A stretch of DNA of 48,725 nt from an uncultured Microbacterium sp. (GTDB lineage Bacteria; Actinomycetota; Actinomycetes; Actinomycetales; Microbacteriaceae). Each line of letters starts with the position of its first letter. Positions within the stretch are counted from its first letter, which is position 1. The position numbers and the translations under genes were made by a program. The stretch spans positions 1 to 48,725 of the forward strand of contig NZ_CALTTX010000013.1 of assembly GCF_943912325.1 (NCBI RefSeq), written 5' to 3'. Below the pieces are notes generated by a model. It was not told the origin of the DNA. It was given only the letters and a program-made list of their open reading frames with translations, and did no database searches. Shown here piece by piece: positions 26,244 to 34,026 of this stretch.

Positions 26244-26309
26244 CCGCTACACAATTCGGCATCCGCGCCATCAATCGATGTAGCGGATGCCAAAACATGG
26301 AGCGGATGC
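26244..26309. repeat. Palindromic intergenic repeat built from CGGATGCC/GGCATCCG units
   Basis: Arms 26244-26273 and 26280-26309 match in inverted orientation at 23 of 30 bases with a six-base loop. Each arm contains two related units (ATGNAGCGGATGCC or its complement), so the element is a dimer of dimers. It lies between the convergent oxidoreductase and mrpG genes. Confidence 0.7.
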
Positions 26310-26355
26310 CGAAGGGTCAAGCCCCCGCGCCCGCGCAAACACCCCGGGCGAGCCC

Positions 26356-26721
26356 TCAGCGCTCGTCGCGCTGCGCCTCGGCGAGCTCGTCGACGAACAT
26401 GTCGGTGCGGTCCACCGTGCCGTTGCGGTAGGCGGCCCGACCGACCATGTGCGCCGCGAGCGGCGCCGTCGCGAGCTGCATGACAGCGATCGGCACGAGA
26501 AAAGCGACGGCCGGCCAGACGTGCAGCGCGAGCCCGATCGCCGTGAGGATCAAGAGCAGTCCGAGCACCTGCGGCTTGGTCGCGGCGTGCAGGCGGGTGG
26601 GCACGTCGCGCCAGCGAACGAGTCCGAGGGATGCCGTCAGGCACAGCAACGACCCGCAGAGCACGAGCAGCAGCGCCGCCGTGTCGAGAATCAGGTCGCC
26701 GAGGGTGATGTCGGGGGTCAT
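26356..26721 (-). CDS. mrpG: Mrp Na+/H+ antiporter subunit G
   Basis: The 121-residue protein has three membrane helices and the MnhG/PhaG pattern LGLVRWRDVPTRLHAATKPQVLGLLLIL. MrpG is a small accessory subunit of the Mrp complex. The ATG at 26721 overlaps the mrpF stop (ATGA). An open frame extends upstream to 27165 but overlaps mrpF and is not coding. It is the last gene of the operon and ends in a region with a palindromic repeat. Confidence 0.93.
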   Translation of the reverse strand: MTPDITLGDLILDTAALLLVLCGSLLCLTASLGLVRWRDVPTRLHAATKPQVLGLLLILTAIGLALHVWPAVAFLVPIAVMQLATAPLAAHMVGRAAYRNGTVDRTDMFVDELAEAQRDER

Positions 26722-27005
26722 CGCGGGTTGTCCCTTCTCGCGACGAAGCGGGCGACCGCGATCGAGCCGAAGACGCCGACCGCGGCGATCACGAGCATCG
26801 CGGGGAGCGAGCGCGTGTGGTGGTTGATCACCATGTCGGCGCCGAGCACGCACAGCACTTCGGTCAAGAGCACGTCGCACGCGACGGCGCGGTCGAGGAT
26901 CGAGGGTCCGCGCACGATCCGCACGAGCGCGAGCACGGCGGCGACCGCGAAGATCGCCGTGACGGTCCAGATCAGCACCTGATCGAAGACGATGAGACCG
27001 GTCAT
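26718..27005 (-). CDS. mrpF: Mrp Na+/H+ antiporter subunit F
   Basis: The 95-residue, three-helix protein shows the MnhF/PhaF motif ALVRIVRGPSILDRAVACDVL with the conserved Arg and Asp residues. It starts with an ATG overlapping the end of mrpE by four bases and ends overlapping mrpG by four bases. Confidence 0.95.
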   Translation of the reverse strand: MTGLIVFDQVLIWTVTAIFAVAAVLALVRIVRGPSILDRAVACDVLLTEVLCVLGADMVINHHTRSLPAMLVIAAVGVFGSIAVARFVARRDNPR

Positions 27006-27613
27006 AGCGGATGCCCCCCATCACGCGGCGTGTCGACGGCGTGGTGCGAGTCGTCGGGCGCAGCCTCGACCGCGGCGCGCAGCTGGGCCACCTGGGCGCG
27101 CGAGCCGACGGCCCGCACGATGCGCGCCTCCCACCCGAGCACGGCACGGCGCTGCGCCTCGACATCGGCGTCGCCGCGCACCCCGATGACGTGCAGATAG
27201 AGGATGCGCCGGTCGCGATCGGCCTCGACGATGAGCGACCCGGGAATGAGCGACGACGTGATCGCCGTGTGCGACATGATCAGGTCGTCATCGATCCGCA
27301 GCGGCACCGCGACGATCGCCGTTCCCGGCTGGCGGCGGAAATCGAGCACCTGCGCCGCGACGATGAGCGAACCGCGCACGAGGTCGACCACGAACGTAAC
27401 GATGAACACCAGCAGGTACCAGAAGTTCACGCGCCCCGAGAACTCGACGGGCGGGAGCCGGAACACCTTCGTCACGACAACCGCGACGACAACGCCCGTC
27501 ACAAGCGAGAGCACCGTGAACTGCCCCCAGAGCAGCATCCACAACAGCACGAGCCAGGCGAAGAAGGGCAGCTGCACCCACGCCGCGTGCAGGCGAGAGC
27601 GATCGGGGCTCAT
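27002..27613 (-). CDS. mrpE: Mrp Na+/H+ antiporter subunit E
   Basis: The 203-residue protein has two or three N-terminal helices (WLVLLWMLLWGQFTVLSLVTGVVVA, YLLVFIVTFVVDLVRGSLIVA) and the MnhE cytoplasmic domain with SHTAITSSLIPGSLIVEADRDRRILYLHVIGV, in which the T-P-G-S/T motif is typical. It ends in an extra Ala/Asp/His-rich tail. Four-base overlaps join it to mrpD and mrpF. Confidence 0.95.
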   Translation of the reverse strand: MSPDRSRLHAAWVQLPFFAWLVLLWMLLWGQFTVLSLVTGVVVAVVVTKVFRLPPVEFSGRVNFWYLLVFIVTFVVDLVRGSLIVAAQVLDFRRQPGTAIVAVPLRIDDDLIMSHTAITSSLIPGSLIVEADRDRRILYLHVIGVRGDADVEAQRRAVLGWEARIVRAVGSRAQVAQLRAAVEAAPDDSHHAVDTPRDGGHPL

Positions 27614-29199
27614 GGGGTCACCCCCTCATCGACGGACTCGTCCGAGTGTGAGGCATCCGTCTGCAGTCCCACGAGCGTCACGCCCTGCTCGATCTGTTCG
27701 GCCGCGCGCTGGCTGAACCCGAGCAGCGGCCCGGCGAACACCGTGAGCGCGAGGGTCACGGCGACCATTCCCCCGGTCGCGGCGGTCATGATGCGTGGGA
27801 TGCGGCGGCGGTCGCCCTCTTCGTCGGCCGCAGGCGCGTCGCCGAGGTACGCGATACGCGCCTCTGTCTCGGGCGACTCGTCGTCTTGCTCGCGCCAGAA
27901 CGCGAGATTCCACGCGCGCATGAGGGCGTAGAGCGTGAGCAACGAGGTCGCGATGCCGCCGATGATGAGCACCCAGATCAGCGGGGTGCCGACCTGCGCG
28001 CCCGCCTCGAAGAGGGCGTACTTGCCGATGAAGCCCGAGAACGGGGGCAACCCGCCGAGGTTGATCGCGGGAATGAAATAGAGCACCGCGATGACGGGTG
28101 CCGCCTTCATCAGTCCGCGCACGCGCAGGATCGAGGTCGACCCCGCGCGACGTTCGATGAGCCCCACCGCGAGGAACAGGGTCGTCTGCACGACGATGTG
28201 GTGGGCGATGTAGTAGATCGTCGCGGCGAGCGCGGGCGTCGTGCCGATCGCGAGACCGAAGACCATGTAGCCGACGTGACTGACGAGAGTGAACGACAGG
28301 ATGCGTTTGAGTTCCGCTTGCGCGACGGCACCGAGGATCCCGACGATCATGGTCGCGAGCGCAACGATCATCAGCAGCGTGTTGACGTCGGAGTCGGCGA
28401 AGAGCTGGGTCTCGGTGCGGATGATCGCGTAGACGCCGACCTTCGTCAGCAACCCGGCGAACACCGCCGTGACGGGCGCGGGCGCCGTCGGATACGAGTC
28501 GGGCAACCAGAACGACAGCGGGAAGATCGCGGCCTTGATCGCGAACGCCAAGAGCAGCATGAGGTGCAGCACGAGCTGCGTCTGCTGCGGAAGCTCCGGC
28601 ATCCGCTCGGCGATCTGCGCCATGTTGACCGTGCCGAGCGCGGCGTAGATCATCGCGATCGCCGCGAGGAACAAGATCGACGACACGAGCGAGACGACGA
28701 TATAGACGACGCCCGCGCGGATGCGCGACTCGGTGCCGCCGAGCGTGATGAGCACGTACGACGCCACGAGCAGGATCTCGAAGCCGACGTAGAGGTTGAA
28801 CAGATCGCCCGCGATGAAGGCGTTGTAGATGCCCGCCGCGAGGATCAGGTACGAGGGATAGAAGATCGAAACGGGCGTGTCTTCGTCGTTGTCGGCCGCG
28901 CCCTGACCGATCGAGAACAACAGCACCGCGATCAGCACGATGCTCGTCACGAGCACGAGCAGGGCCGCCAGCCGGTCGACGTAGAGCACGATCCCGAACG
29001 GCAACGGCCAGGCGCCGACCGAGACGGCGATCGGCTGCGACTGGTCGACGGTGACGAGAAGGATGCCGGCGAGCACCGTCGTCGTCGCGAGCACGAGCAC
29101 CGACACCGCGACCTGCACGCGCTTGTTGCGGCCGAACACGAGCGCGACGGCCGCGCCGAGCAGCGGAAGCGTGACGAGCAGGGGCACGAGGTGGCTCAC
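27610..29199 (-). CDS. mrpD: Mrp Na+/H+ antiporter subunit D
   Basis: The 529-residue protein is a NuoN/NuoM-like channel subunit with about 14 helices. LIAGDLFNLYVGFEILLVASYVLI carries the conserved Glu in helix 5, and FAIKAAIFPLSFWLPDSYPTAPAPVTAVFAGLLTKVGVYAI, shown here in parts, carries the conserved lysines. Together with MrpA it should move protons and sodium. GTG start (GTGA overlap with mrpC). A cytoplasmic loop near residue 455 is acidic. Confidence 0.95.
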   Translation of the reverse strand: MSHLVPLLVTLPLLGAAVALVFGRNKRVQVAVSVLVLATTTVLAGILLVTVDQSQPIAVSVGAWPLPFGIVLYVDRLAALLVLVTSIVLIAVLLFSIGQGAADNDEDTPVSIFYPSYLILAAGIYNAFIAGDLFNLYVGFEILLVASYVLITLGGTESRIRAGVVYIVVSLVSSILFLAAIAMIYAALGTVNMAQIAERMPELPQQTQLVLHLMLLLAFAIKAAIFPLSFWLPDSYPTAPAPVTAVFAGLLTKVGVYAIIRTETQLFADSDVNTLLMIVALATMIVGILGAVAQAELKRILSFTLVSHVGYMVFGLAIGTTPALAATIYYIAHHIVVQTTLFLAVGLIERRAGSTSILRVRGLMKAAPVIAVLYFIPAINLGGLPPFSGFIGKYALFEAGAQVGTPLIWVLIIGGIATSLLTLYALMRAWNLAFWREQDDESPETEARIAYLGDAPAADEEGDRRRIPRIMTAATGGMVAVTLALTVFAGPLLGFSQRAAEQIEQGVTLVGLQTDASHSDESVDEGVTP

Positions 29200-29765
29200 G
29201 AGCGGTCACCGCCCTCGGTCTTGTCTGACCGCGGCGCCGGCCGGTCGATCGGTGCGTCGTCGATGAGGGCGTCGAGGTCTTTGTGGTGCAGCACGGTGAT
29301 GGGGGTCGTGAGGTCGGGGCCGATGAAGTCGGTCGAGCCATCGTCGTCGTCGATGCCGTCGCCGTCGAGGTCGGGCGAGGGGTCTTCGAGGCCGCTGTCG
29401 GGCTCGGCGGCGCGTTCGCGCAGCGCGACGTCTTCTTCGTCGTCCTCGACCGTGTCGGCCTGGCCGAGCTGCCACGAGCGGTAGATCAGGGCGAGCAGGA
29501 ACGCCGAGACGGCGAACGTGATGACGATCGCCGTCAGGGTCAGCGCCATCGGCAGGGGGTCGCTCGTGCGCTGGTCGCCGGCCTCGCCGTCGCTGAAGGG
29601 CGCGATGCCGGGAGCACCCATGACGATGAGCAGCAGCAGGTTCGCGCCGTTGCCGAGCAGCAAGAACCCGATCAGCACGCGCGTGAGCGAGCGCTCGAGC
29701 ATCGCGTAGACGCCACACGCGAAGAGCACCGCCATGATGACGATGAGGATCACCGACACGCTCAT
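29196..29765 (-). CDS. mrpC: Mrp Na+/H+ antiporter subunit C with long acidic C-terminal extension
   Basis: The first 110 or so residues are a NuoK-like three-helix MnhC protein (VYAMLERSLTRVLIGFLLLGNGANLLLLIVMG, then DPLPMALTLTAIVITFAVSAF). About 75 further cytoplasmic residues are rich in Asp and Glu and contain DLDGDGIDDDDGSTD, a pattern like the Ca2+-binding loops of EF-hand or thrombospondin type 3 repeats. The ATG at 29765 overlaps the end of mrpA (ATGA). The open frame upstream to 30287 is a shadow of mrpA. Confidence 0.92.
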   Translation of the reverse strand: MSVSVILIVIMAVLFACGVYAMLERSLTRVLIGFLLLGNGANLLLLIVMGAPGIAPFSDGEAGDQRTSDPLPMALTLTAIVITFAVSAFLLALIYRSWQLGQADTVEDDEEDVALRERAAEPDSGLEDPSPDLDGDGIDDDDGSTDFIGPDLTTPITVLHHKDLDALIDDAPIDRPAPRSDKTEGGDRS

Positions 29766-32734
29766 GAGCGCCCCTCCCCCGCGGTCGGCAGCACGTCGGC
29801 CTCGCTCTGACCCTCGCGCAGCTCTTGCAGCTGGCGGTCGACCTCGGCACCGAGGGCACGCAAGACGTCGAGCACGAGACCGACGACGACGAGGTACACG
29901 CCGATGTCGAAGAACGTCGACGAGACGAACTCCCAGTGCCCGATGAGGGGAATCTCGCCTTCCCACGTCGTCGACTGCAGGGCCGCCTGACCGAAGAACA
30001 GCGGCACGACGGCCGCACCGACGGCAAAGATCAGGCCCGCGCCGAGCAAGCGCCCCGCGTCGGTGGGAGCCGCGACTCCGAGCTCGTAGCGGCCGCCCGC
30101 GATGTAGCGCATGACGAGCGCCATGCCGGCGACGAGTCCGCCCGCGAAGCCGCCACCCGGCAGGTTGTGCCCCGCGAAGAGCAGGTAGATCGAGATGACG
30201 ATGATCGTGTGGAAGAGGATCCGCACGATGATCTCGAGCAGGATTGAGCGGTTCTCGGGCTTGACCTTCTGCCCTCCGACGAGCCACGCCCGCGGAGAGT
30301 CGCGCGTCTCGGTCGACACGGGCCGCGGCCCCTCATTCGTCTCGACGAGCGGGCGGCGACGGGCCCGCAGGCGCTTCGGCGGCGAGGGAAACGCGTTCGC
30401 GAAGCGCTGCAGATTGTCGGACCGGTTCGTGACGAACACGAGCGACGCGACACCGGTCGCTGCCAGCACGAGCACCGAAAGCTCGCCCATCGTGTCCCAC
30501 CCGCGCATGTCGACGAGCGCGACGTTGACGACGTTCCGCCCGTGCCCGATCTCATAGGCGAGGGTCGCCCACTCGGTCGAAATGGGTTCGTGGATGCGCG
30601 CGCCCACCGCCACGATCGCTACCGCGGCCATCGTCACGCCGACGCCGACCGCGAGCAACGCGCGCGGAATCACGGCGACCGAGTCGTTGTGATCGCCCAT
30701 GCGCGCGGGCAACCGTCGCAGCACGAGCGCGAACGTCACGAGCGTCACGGTCTCGATGAGGATCTGCGTGAGCGCGAGGTCGGGTGCCCCACTCGTCGCG
30801 AACAGCACGATCATGCCGAGCCCGGTCACCGAGACGAGCACGACGCCCGTGTAGCGCTTGCGCGCGCGGACGGCGAAGAACCCGGCGAGGATCATGAGCG
30901 GCGCGACGAGCACCTGCTCGGGCGTCTGCCACGCCTCGAGTTCGTAGCGCCATTCGCTCGACGCGAGCAACGCCGTCGCTTGCGACGCGACGAAGACGAC
31001 GAAGATCGTGCCGACATAGATCGGCAGCGAACCGCGCTGCACGAGGGTCGTCGTCGCGACCGAGAGCCGGTCGACCGTGCGCACGACGCCGTTGTAGACG
31101 TCGACGGCCGTGAAGTGCAGAATCCGGGTGCGGATCCACGGCGAGCGGCGCACGAGATAGAACACCGCGAAGCCGAGCGCGATCGATCCGAGCGAGACGA
31201 AGAGCGCCGGTTCGAGCCCGTGCCAGAGCGCGAGATACCCGGGATGATCGGGAGCCGGGATGCCGGGGGTCGCGGCCGGGGCCGTGTCGGCGTACCCCGC
31301 GAGAGCCCCGTTGAGCAGGCTGGCCGAGAACCCGCCGGCGAGCGTGAGCACCGCGAGCGCGACGGGCGTCGCGAGGAAGCCGATGGGTGGGCCGGGCCAC
31401 TTCGTCGCGGGGAGCGCGATACCGTCGGCATCCTTCTTCGTAAAGAACGCGCCCCAGAGAAAACGGATGCCGTAGGCCGCCGTCAGCGCCGATCCTGCGA
31501 CGACCCCGACGAGAGCCACGATCCCCCAGGGTGAGCCGTGCTCCCTTTCATAGAGAAGCGCCGCGAGCACGCTCTCTTTCGCGACGAAGCCGAGGGTCGG
31601 GATCACGCCGATCATCGAGCCGATCGCGATGAACGACACCGTCGCGAGGGTCGGTGCTTGCCTGCCGACGCCCGACAGCTCGTCGATATCGCGCGTGCCG
31701 AGCTGGCGGTCGATGATGCCGACGATGAGGAACAGGCACGACTTGAACAGGGCGTGCGAGAGCAGCAGAGCGATGCCGCCGAGCGCCACGTCGCGCGTGC
31801 CGAAGCCGAGCACGACCGTGAGCAGGCCGAGCTGGCTGACGGTGCCGAAAGCGAGGATGCGTTTGAGGTCGTTCTCGCGCAGCGACTGGAACCCGCCGAG
31901 CAGCATCGTGAACGCTCCGAGCGAGATCACGATCGGTCGCCAGGCGGGGTCGATCGCGAAGGTGGGCGCGAGGCGCGCGATCAGGTAGATGCCGGCCTTG
32001 ACCATCGCCGCGGCGTGCAGGTACGCGCTGACGGGGGTGGGCGCCGCCATCGCGCCCGGCAACCAGAAGTGGAAGGGGAAGATTGCCGACTTGCTGAGCG
32101 CGCCGACGAGCAACAGCACGAGCGACGCCGTCACGACGGGACCGGTCGGCGGGTCGGCGAGGATCGCCGAGATGCTCGTCGTGCCGGCGGTGGCGACAAG
32201 GAACACAGCGCCGACGAACATCACGAGGCCGCCGAGCGTCGTCACCATGAGCGCCTGCAGCGCGGCACGGCGGCTCGCGGCACGGTTCGAGTAGTGACCG
32301 ATCAAGAGATACGACAGGATGCTCGTCAGCTCCCAGAACATCACGAGCATGATGAGGTCATCGGTCAGCACGAGGCCGTACATCGCGCCCGCGAAGGCGA
32401 GCAACACGGCCGAGAACTGCCCGAGCCCCATCTTGCCCGCAAAGTACCAGCGGCAGTAAAGCAACACGAGGGCGCCGACACCCGTCACGACGAGGGCCAT
32501 GAGCCACGAGAGCGTGTCCATCCGCATCGAGAGCGAGACGCCGAGCGAGGGAATCCACGCGAACGACTGGGTCATGACCTCGCCCGCGAGTACGCGGGGG
32601 CTCAGCCACAGCGTGTAGCCGAACGCGATGGCGGGCAGCACGGCCGCGACCGAGAACGCGCGCGGCCCGATGCGGTGGATGAGCCACGGCAGCAGCAGGG
32701 GAACGACCCCGAACGCGGCGAGAAGCGCGAGCAT
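29762..32734 (-). CDS. mrpA: Mrp Na+/H+ antiporter subunit A fused to subunit B
   Basis: The 990-residue protein starts with a NuoL-like channel domain (about 1-500; GLVLTDDLIMLVMFWELTSILSYLLIGHY, then LSKSAIFPFHFWLPGAMAAPTPVSAYLHAAAMVKAG in the conserved lysine region). The MrpA C-terminal domains follow. The last 150 residues are a fused MnhB domain (LFAGHNLPGGGFAGGLVAG), and no separate mrpB is present. The Mrp complex exchanges cytoplasmic Na+ for external H+ and serves salt and pH homeostasis. ATG 32734 is chosen over 32764 because AGAGGAG lies seven bases before it. Confidence 0.95.
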   Translation of the reverse strand: MLALLAAFGVVPLLLPWLIHRIGPRAFSVAAVLPAIAFGYTLWLSPRVLAGEVMTQSFAWIPSLGVSLSMRMDTLSWLMALVVTGVGALVLLYCRWYFAGKMGLGQFSAVLLAFAGAMYGLVLTDDLIMLVMFWELTSILSYLLIGHYSNRAASRRAALQALMVTTLGGLVMFVGAVFLVATAGTTSISAILADPPTGPVVTASLVLLLVGALSKSAIFPFHFWLPGAMAAPTPVSAYLHAAAMVKAGIYLIARLAPTFAIDPAWRPIVISLGAFTMLLGGFQSLRENDLKRILAFGTVSQLGLLTVVLGFGTRDVALGGIALLLSHALFKSCLFLIVGIIDRQLGTRDIDELSGVGRQAPTLATVSFIAIGSMIGVIPTLGFVAKESVLAALLYEREHGSPWGIVALVGVVAGSALTAAYGIRFLWGAFFTKKDADGIALPATKWPGPPIGFLATPVALAVLTLAGGFSASLLNGALAGYADTAPAATPGIPAPDHPGYLALWHGLEPALFVSLGSIALGFAVFYLVRRSPWIRTRILHFTAVDVYNGVVRTVDRLSVATTTLVQRGSLPIYVGTIFVVFVASQATALLASSEWRYELEAWQTPEQVLVAPLMILAGFFAVRARKRYTGVVLVSVTGLGMIVLFATSGAPDLALTQILIETVTLVTFALVLRRLPARMGDHNDSVAVIPRALLAVGVGVTMAAVAIVAVGARIHEPISTEWATLAYEIGHGRNVVNVALVDMRGWDTMGELSVLVLAATGVASLVFVTNRSDNLQRFANAFPSPPKRLRARRRPLVETNEGPRPVSTETRDSPRAWLVGGQKVKPENRSILLEIIVRILFHTIIVISIYLLFAGHNLPGGGFAGGLVAGMALVMRYIAGGRYELGVAAPTDAGRLLGAGLIFAVGAAVVPLFFGQAALQSTTWEGEIPLIGHWEFVSSTFFDIGVYLVVVGLVLDVLRALGAEVDRQLQELREGQSEADVLPTAGEGRS

Positions 32735-32812
32735 GCGGCGACTCCTCTGGCTCGTGCGCTCCACGCGCCGGGATGGGCGGGCGTCTCGCGGGGGATGGGC
32801 GGGGTGTCCCCT

Positions 32813-32818
32813 ATTCTA
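32813..32818 (-). promoter_or_regulatory. Candidate -10 element of the mrp operon
   Basis: TAGAAT on the minus strand, followed by A and GGGGACACCCC. It lies about 80 bases before the mrpA start and overlaps the end of the LacI gene. The motif pair resembles that in front of purA. Confidence 0.5.
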
Positions 32819-33967
32819 CGGGCGGGGCGGCGACGGCAGCACCGCGGCCGTGTCTCGATCCCCGGCCGGCCCGGCTACCGTGTCGCCGGCGCGATAGACA
32901 CAGCCGAGCGTGACCGTCTCGGCGAGCGTCTCGCCATCGAGCAAACGCACGACGCTTTCGCCCGCGAGACGTCCTTTTCCGGCGGCGGGCTGAGTGATTG
33001 TCGTGAGCAGGCGCGGCGAGAAGCCGTCGACCTCGATTCCATCGAATCCCGTGACGCTGAGGTCGTCGGGCACGCGCAGCCCCGCCTCCTCCGCGGCGCG
33101 GATCACGCCGACCGCGAGCAGGTCGCTCTGCGCGAGCACGGCAGTCGGGCGCTCGCCAGCCGGGAGCGCGGCACCCGAGGCATCCGTCAGCAATGCTCTT
33201 CCCGCTTCGATCCCCTCGTCGATCGAGCTCGCTCGCGTCTGCCAGACCGGCGCGTCGGGGTAGACCGCGCGCGCACCCTCGAGGCGGCGACGCGTCACGG
33301 CGATGCTCGGCACGTCGGCCGCGTCGGCGAACCCCGTCGTGCCGGTCTCGCCGAACCACAGCGCGACGATCGCGACGCGCTCGTGCCCGAGCTCGCGCAC
33401 GTGCTCGGCGAGATATCGCTGCGCATCGACGTCGTGGAGCAAGATGCGCGGTACGTCATCGCCCGCGTCGCCCTCGATCACGACGGCCGGCACGCCGCGC
33501 GAGCGCAGCACCTCGAGGGGCCGGTCGAGCCGGCCGCTGCACCCGAGCAGCACGACGGCGTCGACGGGGGCGGTCGTGAGGGTGAGCGTTGCGGGGCCGG
33601 GGTGCTCGGGGGTGTCGGTGTCGACGGAAGCGGCTTCAGCGGGGGAATCACGGAGCAACAGGATGCCTGCGCCGAGAGGCGCGAGCGCATCGGCGAGGCC
33701 GTCCATCATGAGCCGATTGACGGGGTCGAGAAACACGTCGCCGAGGGGCTGCTGCACGACGACCCCGACGATGCCCGAGCGGCCGAGGCGGAGCGAGGCG
33801 GCGCGCGGGTCGGGTCCGGCGTAGCCGAGGGCCGCGGCGGCGGCGAGCACGCGGTCGCGCGTTGCGTCGGCGACCCGGCCCTTGCCGCTGTACACGAGCG
33901 ACGCCGTCGACGGCGAGACCTGGGCCTCGCGGGCGACATCGGCGATCGTGGGGCGGGATGCGTTCAC
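32816..33967 (-). CDS. LacI family transcriptional regulator
   Basis: The 383-residue protein has the LacI N-terminal HTH and hinge: RPTIADVAREAQVSPSTASLVYSGKGRVADATRDRVLAAAAALGY. A periplasmic-binding-protein-like sensor domain follows with DDLSVTGFDGIEVDGFSPRLLTTITQP. Such regulators usually bind a sugar or nucleoside. GTG start lies seven bases after a TAGCAT -10. It is divergent from the MFS gene across a perfect 16-bp palindrome and probably controls both itself and the transporter. The effector is unknown. Confidence 0.93.
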   Translation of the reverse strand: MNASRPTIADVAREAQVSPSTASLVYSGKGRVADATRDRVLAAAAALGYAGPDPRAASLRLGRSGIVGVVVQQPLGDVFLDPVNRLMMDGLADALAPLGAGILLLRDSPAEAASVDTDTPEHPGPATLTLTTAPVDAVVLLGCSGRLDRPLEVLRSRGVPAVVIEGDAGDDVPRILLHDVDAQRYLAEHVRELGHERVAIVALWFGETGTTGFADAADVPSIAVTRRRLEGARAVYPDAPVWQTRASSIDEGIEAGRALLTDASGAALPAGERPTAVLAQSDLLAVGVIRAAEEAGLRVPDDLSVTGFDGIEVDGFSPRLLTTITQPAAGKGRLAGESVVRLLDGETLAETVTLGCVYRAGDTVAGPAGDRDTAAVLPSPPRP

Positions 33968-33974
33968 CCGGCCG

Positions 33975-33980
33975 ATGCTA
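33975..33980 (-). promoter_or_regulatory. -10 element TAGCAT of the LacI gene
   Basis: On the minus strand TAGCAT ends seven bases before the GTG start at 33967, again a leaderless arrangement. Confidence 0.5.
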
Positions 33981-33999
33981 CCCGGTATCCCTCGCGATC

Positions 34000-34015
34000 A
34001 TCGAATCGATTCGAT
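34000..34015. promoter_or_regulatory. LacI-type operator ATCGAATCGATTCGAT
   Basis: A perfect 16-bp palindrome with a central CG, as is usual for LacI-family operators. It abuts the -10 of the MFS gene (34015-34020) and lies at the -35 position of the LacI gene, so one bound repressor could block both promoters. Confidence 0.85.
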
Positions 34016-34020
34016 ACGCT
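34015..34020 (+). promoter_or_regulatory. -10 element TACGCT of the MFS gene
   Basis: TACGCT ends six bases before the ATG at 34027 and shares its first base with the operator palindrome. Confidence 0.55.
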
Positions 34021-34026
34021 GGTGCC

